Source: Bartonella sp. AU55XJBT (GTDB lineage Bacteria; Pseudomonadota; Alphaproteobacteria; Rhizobiales; Rhizobiaceae). From it: a stretch of DNA of 64,000 nt. Under the pieces are notes generated by a model. The model was not told the DNA's origin and did not search any database. It saw only the letters and a program-made list of their open reading frames with translations. A program made the position numbers and the translations under genes. Shown one piece after another: positions 28,201 to 36,470 of the stretch; position 1 is the first letter of the stretch; every line of letters begins with the position of its first letter. Where the stretch lies: positions 244,527 through 308,526 of the forward strand of contig NZ_JAQITC010000001.1 in assembly GCF_028618525.1 (NCBI RefSeq), given 5' to 3'.

Positions 28201-29983
28201 TTTCGGCAAGTTTTTGACCGTCTTTTTCAAAATCGAGACTGAGCTGGAAAGTACTCTCTAGTTGCATATCGTGAAGATATACAGATTGCCCATTGCCATC
28301 TGGTAATTCAAGGGTTTGTTCAGCAATAACACGAAACCCCATATTTTCAAGCAGTGGAACACGTTTGGAAAGAGCAAGTGCTTCATGGCGGTGAAAGAGA
28401 CGAAGAGAAATGTTCTGTTTTTCTTTGTTTTGCGCGTGATAAAAGGTCACGAAAAGGGGGTTATCATCATGAAGACTGAGAATATGTCCGGCGTCTTTAA
28501 TGGCATCTTCTGTTGAGAATAAATCACGATAGCTGTTGGGAAATTCACTGGCTAGGCGGGTTTGTGGTTCTGTTGTTTTGTGGGTAAGAGAGATGGCTTG
28601 AACGCTATCTTCCCAACTTCGTGCGATTGAACGGACATGTTGTTCAAGTGTGGTGCGCTCGTGAAGTGGAACAGTTTCGCTCACTTTGCGATGGATAATA
28701 TAATAGACACGGATAAGAGTGCTTTCCAGAAATAGCGGATAGGATTCAAAAAAGTCGCCTTTGTAAAGTTCAACAAAATGTTCGCCAACTTTTTCACGCA
28801 GGCTGCTGCTGTAATGGTCACGTGGTACATAGACAAGGACAGAAACAAAGCGTCCAAAAGAATCAGTGTGGACAAGCACGCGCAAACGTGGACGTTCGTC
28901 TAATTGCAGGATAAGTTTGGCATTTTCCGTTAGTGTGTCAACATCAACACGAAACATTTCATCTCTTGGATAGGTTTCTAAAACACTGATAAGGGCTTTT
29001 CCTGAATAGTCAGCACGATTGTATCCAAGGCGTTGAATAATAGTTTGGGCTTTTTCTTTTAAGAAAGGAATTTGCAAAATAGAGCGCGTATAAGCTGAAG
29101 AGGTAAAAAGCCCTACAATGCGTAATTCTCCACAGAGCTGGTTTTCTTTATCAAAGATTTTAAGACCAATATAATCGAGCCAAACAGAACGGTGAATTTT
29201 GGAGCGGCTGTTTGCTTTTGTCACAATAAACAGGTTATCACTTTCCATAAAGGATAAGACTTCTTGGGGTGGTTCTTTCATACTTTCATCGTCAACAATA
29301 TGAATGGAAGCATCCGCGAGTATACCAAGTTCAACGTTACTCGCTGTGAAAGATTTTAGAGGTCTCTGATCTTTGATGAAGTTGTAAGTGCGCATGCCAA
29401 GGAAGATGAAATTATCATCTGTGAGCCAGTGAAGAAATTCAATAGCCTTTTCGCCTTCTTGTTTATAATGTGAGGGAAGGCTTGTTTGATAGGCATGAAT
29501 ATGCTTTTCAACTTCTTCAAGCATAGGTTTCCAGTCTCGTACAGCAGCATTAACCTGTTCAAGAACTAAGGTGAGTTCATTTTCAAGTTTTTGTGTCTGC
29601 TGTTTGTTTAATGACTCGATGTGAATTTGCATCAGACTGATGCGTTTTCCGGAAGGACAATCAAGAATGGGGTGTGCAATCAAATAAATATGGTTTTTGT
29701 GTTGATTGACGAGATTTAAGATAGAATCAAGAAGAAAGGGTTTGTTATCATTGACAAGGGTAATAACAGTTATAGGTCTGTTATTGCGGGTTAAATTCTG
29801 TTCAAAGCAGATAGTATTTTTTCCTGCTTGATGGAGATTAAAAGCTTTTACTGCAATGGCGGCGGCTTTTTGAAGTTCTTTATTTTCGTAATAAGCGATA
29901 TCTTCTTTATCAGTTTGAGCAAAAAGGATTTTTTCTATTTTGTCTGGTGTGTTTTTTGTTTCTATTGTTTTTTGTTGTAACAC
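25274..29983 (-). CDS. gdh: NAD-specific glutamate dehydrogenase (large, 180-kDa class)
   Basis: Oxidative deamination of glutamate to 2-oxoglutarate with NAD. 1569 aa with a GTG start at 29983 behind AAAGGGAGAG, in the range of the large GDH class. An N-terminal ACT-like regulatory region of about 700 residues is followed by the catalytic core: GSIARGGIRWSDRALDYRTE, the lysine block VPAGAKGGFYPH, CVGVGDMSGDVFGNGM for nucleotide binding, and IGEGANLGVTQRGRIEY. No stop or frameshift over 4.7 kb. Together with SDH in this window it channels host glutamate into the TCA cycle. Confidence 0.93.
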   Translation of the reverse strand: MLQQKTIETKNTPDKIEKILFAQTDKEDIAYYENKELQKAAAIAVKAFNLHQAGKNTICFEQNLTRNNRPITVITLVNDNKPFLLDSILNLVNQHKNHIYLIAHPILDCPSGKRISLMQIHIESLNKQQTQKLENELTLVLEQVNAAVRDWKPMLEEVEKHIHAYQTSLPSHYKQEGEKAIEFLHWLTDDNFIFLGMRTYNFIKDQRPLKSFTASNVELGILADASIHIVDDESMKEPPQEVLSFMESDNLFIVTKANSRSKIHRSVWLDYIGLKIFDKENQLCGELRIVGLFTSSAYTRSILQIPFLKEKAQTIIQRLGYNRADYSGKALISVLETYPRDEMFRVDVDTLTENAKLILQLDERPRLRVLVHTDSFGRFVSVLVYVPRDHYSSSLREKVGEHFVELYKGDFFESYPLFLESTLIRVYYIIHRKVSETVPLHERTTLEQHVRSIARSWEDSVQAISLTHKTTEPQTRLASEFPNSYRDLFSTEDAIKDAGHILSLHDDNPLFVTFYHAQNKEKQNISLRLFHRHEALALSKRVPLLENMGFRVIAEQTLELPDGNGQSVYLHDMQLESTFQLSLDFEKDGQKLAETFEAIWAQNADNDAFNALTQTAELDWHEIAILRHYGRYLQQAGIPYSQDRVAQTLNAYPDITKELYALFHLKFHQSHTEKEREKNQQIIQKRIEEKLQKVSGLDDDLILRRYSNLIDASLRTNAFTPLSDGNPRRILAIKLNPRQIEGLPEPRPYREIFVYGPEVEGVHLRFGSIARGGIRWSDRALDYRTEVLSLVKAQQVKNAVIVPAGAKGGFYPHRLPQTSDRAVIIEAARQAYTDFITALLSITDNLIHGKITAPHNVICHDDPDPYFVVAADKGTATFSDTANAISQANHFWLDDAFASGGSAGYDHKEIGITAKGAWEAVKRHFRESFNQDIQTMPFTCVGVGDMSGDVFGNGMLLSKQTKLIAAFDHRDIFIDPDPNIEESYAERARLFKLPRSSWQDYDQSKLSKGGGIFSRKEKTITLSPEAAGAIGFEKQTGTPFEIISALLKAPVDLLWFGGIGTYIRATTESDAQVGDRANDAIRITGEQVRAKIIGEGANLGVTQRGRIEYVSNGGRCNTDAIDNSAGVNCSDIEVNLKIVLASALRAKTLTREERNKLLKKMTPQVEQLVLRNNYLQPLALSLAESQSTADLPYQIRFMHDLEQKKLLDRRVEVLPDEQVLRQRITQGKGLIRPELAVIFAYAKLTLKEEIAHSPIVDDHYFNTALLNYFPTQIQENFEKEVINHQLRRNIIATLIANDIVNRGGPTFVKQLHDATEQKAENIIRVFIAIRDGFEIPQLSDQIDKLDNKIPGLVQNKLYAVMTPMLFETTNWGLHNMDLSRPLEEIVKTIKQARNVIEKELMHSHDNDIKQKIEEKAQHYSEEGAPKTLAKQLALLEAAPTICDISLIAKQSNSDLIKTAGIYFSLAQIIRINRINEASRTIPILDYYDSMALSQAKESIFESLRQIVIKILKSYGKKEDPFTTWKKTEEDDIHNITNRISALIENDLNISRFTFAAGLISQLQNTGFQT

Positions 29984-30259
29984 ATTTACTCTCCCTTTTT
30001 TGCTCTTAGAGGTCTTTTCTTCTCTTCATATTAAGAGAAGGCCATTATATTTTTTATACTGTAACACTTTCTTCTTAAAGAAAATAGCTCTTTATTTGAA
30101 AAGAATGACTTCTTTTTTGCTCGTTTTTAGTAATAATTTGCACTTTAAAGAAATGTTTTGCATCAACGAAAAGGCCTTTTTAGTATTTTTGTATGGTAAT
30201 AGTTTGTTTTTCTAAATATACGAAATGAAAGTAAAGAGAGAATTAGAAGTAAAGAGAGA

Positions 30260-30916
30260 ATGACTCGTTTACCAGAAAGACTTTTAAGTGGTTATCAAAA
30301 CTTTATAAATAATCATTTTTCATATAAAACTGCACATTATCAGCAATTGGCAATTGAGGGGCAAAAACCTGAAGTTTTGGTTATTGCTTGTTGTGATTCG
30401 CGTGCTATCCCAGAAATGATTTTTGATGCTAAACCAGGGGAAATTTTCACCCTGCGCAACGTGGCAAACGTGGTTCCTCCTTTTTCTCCTGATAATCAAT
30501 ATCATGCAACATCAGCGGCTCTTGAATATGCCGTGCAATTGCTTGAGGTGAAACATATTGTTGTTTTTGGTCATGCCCATTGTGGAGGCGTTCTTACAGC
30601 TCTTAAGGAGACGTGTAAATCTTTATCGTCAAATGATTTTATTGGCCAATGGATTAGTCTTTTAGCGCCAGCCGCAGAAATCGTTTTGAATAATAAGTCA
30701 CTGTCTTGGCCGGAAAAACAAACAGCTTTAGAGCAGCTTTCTATTCGCCATTCGTTGAGAAACTTAGAGACGTTTCCGTGGATAAAGTTTCGCAAAGATC
30801 AAGGTATTTTAACATTGCATGGGGTTTGGTTTGATATCTCTAGCGGGAAATTATGGAATATAGAACAGGAAACAGGGTGTTTTATGTGTGTTGAAGTTGA
30901 AAGTTTTGAAGTGTAG
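30260..30916 (+). CDS. Beta-class carbonic anhydrase
   Basis: Interconverts CO2 and bicarbonate. 218 aa with the full zinc and catalytic set: C44, D46 and R48 in CCDSR, and H105 and C108 in GHAHCGG. A short tandem AAGTAAAGAGAGAAT (about 30230-30258) provides a purine-rich site before the ATG. Useful to an organism moving between high-CO2 host tissue and air. It is monocistronic and divergent from the glutamate dehydrogenase gene. Confidence 0.92.
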   Translation: MTRLPERLLSGYQNFINNHFSYKTAHYQQLAIEGQKPEVLVIACCDSRAIPEMIFDAKPGEIFTLRNVANVVPPFSPDNQYHATSAALEYAVQLLEVKHIVVFGHAHCGGVLTALKETCKSLSSNDFIGQWISLLAPAAEIVLNNKSLSWPEKQTALEQLSIRHSLRNLETFPWIKFRKDQGILTLHGVWFDISSGKLWNIEQETGCFMCVEVESFEV

Positions 30917-31030
30917 TATTTGCCGTTTTTATTTCTTCGTATAAAAAGACATTTTATGATAAAACTTGACAAAGCTGGGGTTTTATTGTTTGAAGGAGCA
31001 AGCTTTCAGTGACAAAATTAACTAGGAGCC

Positions 31031-31075
31031 ACCGACTGAGACCCCAATGCAAGGGTATGAAGAGATCTCAGAGGT
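31031..31075 (+). ncRNA. Candidate structured leader upstream of ffh
   Basis: The ffh gene is preceded by a stretch less AT-rich than its surroundings. ACC at 31031-31033 and CTGAGA at 31036-31041 pair with TCTCAG at 31066-31071 and GGT at 31073-31075, and an inner CCC/GGG pair (31043-31045 with 31053-31055) can form inside. This could be a transcribed leader or a small RNA. I do not recognise a named family, and the rest (31076-31159) is not obviously coding. Confidence 0.4.
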
Positions 31076-31159
31076 CAACATTCGACGGCGCGATGCGTTC
31101 TCGGGTGCTCTTTTGGTTTGTTTGTTCTGCAACTTTGTTAGGCGATGATGAGGTAAATA

Positions 31160-32722
31160 ATGTTTGAATCCTTGCAAGAGCGACTTGGTTCTATCCTGTC
31201 TCATTTGACCGGGCGTGGCGCTTTGTCAGATCAGGATGTTGCAGAGGCGCTGCGTGAAATTCGTCGCGCTTTATTGGAAGCTGATGTTGCTCTTGATGTT
31301 GTTCGTTCTTTTACTGATAGGGTTCGGGAAAAAGCGGTTGGGGCTGAAATTGTTAAATCAATTAAACCAGGCCAAATGGTGGTTAAAATTGTTCATGATG
31401 AATTGGTTCATATTCTTGGAAATGAAAGCGTTCTGAGTGATTTGAATGCACCAGCGCCAGTTGTTATCATGATGATTGGTTTGCAAGGTTCGGGAAAAAC
31501 CACCACAACAGCGAAGCTTGCAAAACGTTTCACTGATAAGCACAATAAAAAAGTTCTTATGGCGTCGTTAGATACACGTCGTCCCGCTGCGCAAGAGCAA
31601 TTGCGTCAGTTGGGAGAACAAGCAAAACTTGCAAGTTTGCCTATTATTGCCGGACAATTGCCTGTTGATATTGCATCACGTGCTGTGCAAGCTGCTAAAT
31701 TGGGCGGTTATGATGTGCTTCTTCTTGATACGGCAGGACGTAATCATATTGATGAAGCTTTGATGCTGGAATTGGCTGAAATTAAAGCATGTTCTTTTCC
31801 TCATGAGATTATGTTGGTGGCGGATAGTTTGACGGGACAAGATGCTGTTCATCTTGCGCGTTCTTTTGATGAGCGTGTAGGGATTACAGGGATTGTTTTA
31901 ACACGGATGGATAGTGATGGGCGTGGGGGGGCTGCTCTTTCTATGCGTGCTGTGACGGGCAAGCCAATTAAAGCAATTGGAACCGGTGAAAAAATAGAGG
32001 CTTTGGAAGAGTTTCATCCCAGTCGTATTGCTGATCGTATTCTCGGAATGGGAGATATTGTTTCTTTGGTTGAAAAAGCTGCGGAAACAATGGATCATGA
32101 AAAAGCTGCCGCTTTTGCAAAAAAAATGCAAGCCGGAAAATTTGATCTAAATGATCTTGCAGAACAGTTGCAGAAAATGAAAAAACTGGGTGGAATGGGC
32201 GGTATTATGGGTATGTTGCCAGGATTGGGGAAGGTCAAAGAACAGATTGCGGCGGCGGGTCTTGATGATCGTTTGTTTAATCGTCAATTGGCTATTATTT
32301 CATCCATGACACCGCAAGAGCGTGCGAATCCTGAGCTTTTAAAACATAGTCGAAAACAACGAATTGCTAAGGGGTCTGGAACAACAGCGGCTGATATTAA
32401 TAAACTTTTGAAGATGTATCGCCAAATGGCTGATATGATGAAAGCTATGGGTGGTAAAGGAAAAAGTGGCTTTATGGGAAAAATGTTAGGAGGACTTGGG
32501 TCCAAAATGGGTTTTGGTGGGATGGGAGGCGCAGATTCTTCAGCTGTGCCTGATTTATCGGGATTGGATCTGAAGCAACTCTCAACGCTTCAAAAGCAGA
32601 TTGAAAATGGGCATGGAGGAAGGGTCTTGCCCGGACTTCCCGGACGTGATTCTACATTTCCTGGTCTTTCCAATGGCATTGCCGATAGGGGAAAACTTCC
32701 TCAGCATCTTAAGAAAAAATAA
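31160..32722 (+). CDS. ffh: Signal recognition particle protein Ffh (SRP54)
   Basis: GTPase that binds signal peptides on ribosomes and delivers them, with 4.5S RNA, to FtsY. 520 aa. N domain (1-90), then G domain with GLQGSGKTTTTAKLA, SLDTRRPAAQEQL, LLDTAGR and TRMDSDGRGGAAL, and a methionine-rich M domain (about 320-470: MGGIMGMLPGLGK, MYRQMADMMKAMGG). The extra C-terminal tail of about 70 residues is typical of alphaproteobacteria. First gene of an ffh, chorismate mutase, rpsP cluster. Confidence 0.96.
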   Translation: MFESLQERLGSILSHLTGRGALSDQDVAEALREIRRALLEADVALDVVRSFTDRVREKAVGAEIVKSIKPGQMVVKIVHDELVHILGNESVLSDLNAPAPVVIMMIGLQGSGKTTTTAKLAKRFTDKHNKKVLMASLDTRRPAAQEQLRQLGEQAKLASLPIIAGQLPVDIASRAVQAAKLGGYDVLLLDTAGRNHIDEALMLELAEIKACSFPHEIMLVADSLTGQDAVHLARSFDERVGITGIVLTRMDSDGRGGAALSMRAVTGKPIKAIGTGEKIEALEEFHPSRIADRILGMGDIVSLVEKAAETMDHEKAAAFAKKMQAGKFDLNDLAEQLQKMKKLGGMGGIMGMLPGLGKVKEQIAAAGLDDRLFNRQLAIISSMTPQERANPELLKHSRKQRIAKGSGTTAADINKLLKMYRQMADMMKAMGGKGKSGFMGKMLGGLGSKMGFGGMGGADSSAVPDLSGLDLKQLSTLQKQIENGHGGRVLPGLPGRDSTFPGLSNGIADRGKLPQHLKKK

Positions 32723-32743
32723 GATGTAAAGAGGGAAAGGAAT

Positions 32744-33076
32744 ATGATGCAGGAAACAGTATTAAACGAATTAGCACATTTACGAGCATCTATTGACAAC
32801 TTTGATGCAACGTTGATTCATATTTTAGCAGAGCGTTTTCGTTGTACGAAGGCTGTTGGGCGCTTAAAAGCCCGTTATGATTTGCCTAAAGTAGATCCTC
32901 TGCGTGAGCAACATCAGATCGCGCGTTTGCGACAATTGGCTATGGAAAGTCATCTTGATCCTGATTTTGCTGAAAGATTTTTAAAATTTATTATTAAAGA
33001 AGTTGTGCGTCACCATGAAATTATTGCTGAAGAGCAAAAAATAAAAAAAGTCAATTTAAACGAAAGCCAGAGCTGA
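32744..33076 (+). CDS. Chorismate mutase (AroQ-type)
   Basis: Converts chorismate to prephenate, the substrate of the TyrC encoded at 4681. 110 aa, a single AroQ helical domain: LRASIDNFDATLIHILAERFRCTKAVGRLKARY, then DPLREQHQIARLR. Lies between ffh and rpsP with a GAGGGAAAGG site before it, an arrangement common in Hyphomicrobiales. A conserved alphaproteobacterial small chorismate mutase; activity is inferred from the fold. Confidence 0.9.
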   Translation: MMQETVLNELAHLRASIDNFDATLIHILAERFRCTKAVGRLKARYDLPKVDPLREQHQIARLRQLAMESHLDPDFAERFLKFIIKEVVRHHEIIAEEQKIKKVNLNESQS

Positions 33077-33091
33077 CAATAGGAGAAAAAT

Positions 33092-33466
33092 ATGGCATTG
33101 AAAATTCGTTTGTCCCGTGGAGGTTCAAAGAAACGTCCTTATTATCATATCGTTGTTGCGGATGTTCGTAGTCCGCGCGATGGGCGATTTCTTGAACGTG
33201 TTGGTGCATGGGATCCAATGTTGCCTAAAGATGGATCGAGGGTGAAACTTAATGAAGAGCGTATCCAATATTGGCTTGGGCAAGGAGCTCAACCAACAGA
33301 TCGCGTTTTACGGTTTTTAGATGCGGCTGGCTTAAAAAAACGTCCAACCCGCAATAATCCACATAAAGGTGAACCGGGTAAAAAAGCACAAGAACGTATA
33401 GCAGCAGCAAAGCAAGCAGCAGAGGAAGCAGCCGCTGCGGCTGAAGCAGAATCTGCTTCAGAATAA
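33092..33466 (+). CDS. rpsP: 30S ribosomal protein bS16
   Basis: 124 aa. Starts [24 protein letters not shown], the invariant S16 opening, and continues [13 protein letters not shown]. The last 35 residues form an alanine/glutamate-rich extension seen in alphaproteobacterial S16. The gene ends the ffh cluster and is followed by a strong terminator. rimM, trmD and rplS, which usually come next, are about 19 kb away at 52663-54813. Confidence 0.96.
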   Translation: MALKIRLSRGGSKKRPYYHIVVADVRSPRDGRFLERVGAWDPMLPKDGSRVKLNEERIQYWLGQGAQPTDRVLRFLDAAGLKKRPTRNNPHKGEPGKKAQERIAAAKQAAEEAAAAAEAESASE

Positions 33467-33519
33467 GAAGCATGATTGCTTAATCAACGCTTTAAAAAAA
33501 TTCTAGAAGAATAAATATT

Positions 33520-33552
33520 ATCCGTTTTTGCTAATCAAAAACGGATCTTCTT
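33520..33552 (+). terminator. Intrinsic terminator after rpsP
   Basis: A perfect 11-bp inverted repeat, ATCCGTTTTTG at 33520-33530 and CAAAAACGGAT at 33536-33546, with a 5-base loop, followed by CTTCTTT. It lies 54 bases after the rpsP stop. The A/T-rich stem base would let it work in both directions. Confidence 0.8.
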
Positions 33553-33615
33553 TAAAAGGGTGTTTATTTAAAACGGTGTTGGTTTTTTTAAGTTCAATTT
33601 TGAAAATCTATGGCT

Positions 33616-33831
33616 TTAAAAGTCGATGGCGCGGCCTTTAATTTCCCAGTCTCCATAGCGGGAAGGGTCTTTGCCGCCGCGTCCACCGTTTTCCAACGGT
33701 TGTTCTTTTGTTGTTTTGTCTTTTCGCCTTTCTTCAGCTTCTTTAAGGGCGCGTTGCGCTGCGGGAGGAAGAGATTGCTGTTGAACGGCAGTTGAATTTT
33801 TTTGGCTTGTTTTTTCATCTTTTTTATTCAT
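33616..33831 (-). CDS. DUF1674 / succinate dehydrogenase assembly factor 4-like protein
   Basis: 71 aa from the ATG at 33831, chosen because AGGTGTAAA precedes it and the product then has normal family length; a longer frame reaching 33936 has no support. A lysine-rich variable N-terminus is followed by the family-defining C-terminus: GGRGGKDPSRYGDWEIKGR. Mitochondrial SDHAF4 protects flavinylated SdhA before assembly. The sdhCDAB operon lies 22 kb downstream, so the link is functional, not positional. Confidence 0.85.
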   Translation of the reverse strand: MNKKDEKTSQKNSTAVQQQSLPPAAQRALKEAEERRKDKTTKEQPLENGGRGGKDPSRYGDWEIKGRAIDF

Positions 33832-33913
33832 TTTACACCTATTCCATTGAAGAAGCAGAAAGAAAACACCATCATATAGTATTGGTAGACTTTTATCATG
33901 GAGTTTTTGAGTA

Positions 33914-34957
33914 ATGAACATAATGCGTACAGCCATGCTTTTGGCTTTTTTAACGGCTCTCTTTATGGGGGTTGGTTATCTTGTTGGAGGGGGCAGTGGC
34001 ATGATCATTGCTCTTTTAATGGCGAGTGGTTTAAATTTTTTTTCTTATTGGAATTCAGATAAAATCGTTTTACGTATGTACGGGGCGCGTGAGGTTGATC
34101 ATCATTCCGCACCCGTTTATTATAAAATCGTAAGCGATTTAGCGAAAAAAGCTTCTCTTCCTCAACCAAAAGTTTATGTGCTCGATAGCGCGCAGCCGAA
34201 TGCTTTTGCAACAGGACGTAATCCTCAAAATGCCGCTGTGGCTGCCAGCCGCGGCTTGTTAGAGCGGTTAAGTGCAGAAGAAATTGCTGGCGTTATGGCG
34301 CATGAGCTTGCTCATATTGAGCATCGTGATACCTTAACCATGACTCTAACAGCAACGATTGCAGGGGCAATTTCAATGCTTGGTAATTTTGCTTTTTTTA
34401 TGGGAGGACAGCGTAGCTCTTCGGAAGATTCTCATGGTGCGGGGGCAATTGGAGGATTTATTGCACTGCTCGTGGCACCTTTTGCTGCAATGCTCGTACA
34501 AATGGCCATTAGCCGTACGCGTGAATATGCTGCGGATCGAAGGGGAGCTGAAATATGTGGTAATCCTTTATGGTTGGCTTCAGCATTGCGTAAAATTGCT
34601 GATGGGGGGCATGGGGTTTACAATGAAGAAGCAGAGCATAATCCAGCAACCGCGCATCTATTTATTATCAATCCTTTGAGCGGTGAGGGAGCGGATAGTC
34701 TTTTTTCAACACATCCAGCAACGGCAAATCGTATTGCTGCTCTTTATCGGCAAGCAGAAGAGATGAAAGGGATTCTTGCTGAAAGTGGTGGGTGGAATAG
34801 AGAAGACGCTATAGATAAAAAAAGCAACGAGAGAAATTATGAAGATTTTAGCAGTCAGACTCATGCATCAGGTAAGAAAGAAGATAGCACTTTTCAGCGA
34901 GTCACAAAACGTCCTTCTTGGCTTCGTTATGAAAATTCAAAAAATTCTCGTTCATAA
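33914..34957 (+). CDS. htpX: Membrane zinc metalloprotease HtpX
   Basis: Inner-membrane protease that degrades misfolded membrane proteins together with FtsH. 347 aa. Two N-terminal membrane segments, the zinc motif HELAH at 130-134, a further hydrophobic pair around 145-200, and the third ligand region [15 protein letters not shown] hydrophilic C-terminal tail of about 45 residues extends past the usual end, as in other Hyphomicrobiales. Divergent from the DUF1674 gene. Confidence 0.93.
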   Translation: MNIMRTAMLLAFLTALFMGVGYLVGGGSGMIIALLMASGLNFFSYWNSDKIVLRMYGAREVDHHSAPVYYKIVSDLAKKASLPQPKVYVLDSAQPNAFATGRNPQNAAVAASRGLLERLSAEEIAGVMAHELAHIEHRDTLTMTLTATIAGAISMLGNFAFFMGGQRSSSEDSHGAGAIGGFIALLVAPFAAMLVQMAISRTREYAADRRGAEICGNPLWLASALRKIADGGHGVYNEEAEHNPATAHLFIINPLSGEGADSLFSTHPATANRIAALYRQAEEMKGILAESGGWNREDAIDKKSNERNYEDFSSQTHASGKKEDSTFQRVTKRPSWLRYENSKNSRS

Positions 34958-34985
34958 AATTTTTGAGGAGATTTCTGGGAGACCT

Positions 34986-35025
34986 CTTGAGGAAGCAGTA
35001 GTATACTTGAGGAAGCAGTAGTATA
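34986..35025 (+). repeat. Perfect 20-bp tandem duplication
   Basis: Two identical adjacent copies of CTTGAGGAAGCAGTAGTATA at 34986-35005 and 35006-35025, in the 79-base gap between htpX and the RsmB-type gene, just before the latter's ribosome-binding site. A recent slippage duplication; it changes the spacing upstream of the next gene. Confidence 0.9.
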
Positions 35026-35036
35026 AAGGTGTTATT

Positions 35037-36407
35037 TTGAAGCACAAAAAAGCGGGGCATGTGCATGTGTCTGAAAAAGATGTTCCAGGATTGGCTGTTC
35101 GGCAGGTGTGTGTGCGTCTTTTAGGGGCGGTCGTTGATAAGGATACGCCTCTTTCTGGTTTGACAGATAATGAACACGGACACCCACAATATTTAAAACT
35201 TTCACAACGAGATCGTTTATTGTGTCGGGCTATTTTGACAACGTCATTGCGTTATCGAGGGTCAATTGCGGCGGCTCTCTCACGCTTTTTAGCGCGTCCT
35301 TTGCCTTCACAAGCATTTTCACTTCAGCATCTTTTGCATATCAGTGTGGCGCAAATTCTTTATCTTGATATTCCTGATCATGCGGCTATTGATTTAGCTG
35401 TGCGTGTGGCAAAATTTGATCCTCGTATGCGCCGTTTTTCAGGAGTGGTAAATGCTCTTTTGCGCAATGTTGCGCGTGAGGCGGCGTCTTTACGCCAACT
35501 GATTCCTACCATTAAAGATGTTCCAGCGTGGTTTGGAGAGCTTTTAGTATCAGCTTATGGAAGAGAAAGGGCGCGTCAAATTATAGAAATTCAAAGTGTG
35601 GAGCCTCCGCTTGATTTGACAGTAAAGTCTGATTGTGTTGGATGGGCAGAGAGGCTTGGCGGTGTGGTATTGCCCAATGGTTCTGTTCGATTGAATCGTT
35701 TGGCATGTTCTGTTTCTGATTTACCAGGCTATCGTGAGGGGGCGTGGTGGGTTCAAGATTTTGCCGCAGCGTTGCCTGCTTGTTTATTAGGAGAGCTTCG
35801 GGGGAAAAGTATTGCTGACCTTTGTGCGAGCCCTGGGGGGAAAACAGCACAATTGGCTTTGCAGGGGGCAGAGGTGACAGCCATTGAGCTTTCTGCTAAC
35901 CGCGTCAAGCGTTTAAAAGAAAATATGGAACGGCTCCATTTTTCCGTTCACATTTGGCAGGGAGATGTGAGAAATTTCCATCCCACACAGCTTTTTGATG
36001 CGGTTCTTCTTGATGCTCCTTGTTCCTCTACAGGAACGATCCGTCGTCATCCCGATATTTTATGGACGAAATCGAGGGATGATGTCGTCAAGTTAGCGAC
36101 GTTACAATATGATTTGCTTATCGCTGCCATTGCCTTGGTAAAGGTGGGAGGGCGGATTGTTTTTTCCAATTGTTCATTGGCAAGAGAAGAAGGTGAAGAT
36201 CTTATTGAGAAAATTTTATCAATACGCAATGATATTGTTTTAGACCCTATCGATCCAGAAGAAATGGGGGAGCTCACTCATTTGCTTTGTGAGGGGATGT
36301 TGCGCACGACGCCGGCAGATTTTTGTCATAAAAATTTTGATGATGAAAAAAACGCATTTTTAGGAATGGATGGTTTTTTTGCTGCGCGCTTACGAAAAAT
36401 TGCTTAA
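35037..36407 (+). CDS. rsmB: RsmB-type 16S rRNA (cytosine-5) methyltransferase
   Basis: 456 aa from a TTG at 35037 behind AAAGGTG. N-terminal NusB-like RNA-binding domain (about 20-150), then a Rossmann methyltransferase with SAM motif LCASPGGKTAQLAL and the two cysteines of the m5C mechanism in LDAPCSSTG and SNCSLAREEG. In E. coli RsmB modifies C967 of 16S rRNA; the exact target here is inferred. Followed by the heparinase-like gene after 63 bases, an order shared with other Hyphomicrobiales. Confidence 0.85.
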   Translation: MKHKKAGHVHVSEKDVPGLAVRQVCVRLLGAVVDKDTPLSGLTDNEHGHPQYLKLSQRDRLLCRAILTTSLRYRGSIAAALSRFLARPLPSQAFSLQHLLHISVAQILYLDIPDHAAIDLAVRVAKFDPRMRRFSGVVNALLRNVAREAASLRQLIPTIKDVPAWFGELLVSAYGRERARQIIEIQSVEPPLDLTVKSDCVGWAERLGGVVLPNGSVRLNRLACSVSDLPGYREGAWWVQDFAAALPACLLGELRGKSIADLCASPGGKTAQLALQGAEVTAIELSANRVKRLKENMERLHFSVHIWQGDVRNFHPTQLFDAVLLDAPCSSTGTIRRHPDILWTKSRDDVVKLATLQYDLLIAAIALVKVGGRIVFSNCSLAREEGEDLIEKILSIRNDIVLDPIDPEEMGELTHLLCEGMLRTTPADFCHKNFDDEKNAFLGMDGFFAARLRKIA

Positions 36408-36470
36408 TTAACGCTTCATTTACAAAAATGGTCGAAATTGTATCTGATTCAGCATAGATGGAGATGAAAT

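Noticed and set aside
33361..33466. Alanine-rich end of rpsP as a repeat or a frameshift
   Set aside because: Alanine/glutamate tails are normal in alphaproteobacterial bS16.
33837..33936. Longer start for the DUF1674 protein
   Set aside because: It would run into the promoter and start region of htpX and adds a non-conserved hydrophobic leader; the ATG at 33831 has a proper site.
35037..36407. Possible fusion gene because of the N-terminal NusB-like part
   Set aside because: NusB-like plus methyltransferase is the standard architecture of RsmB.
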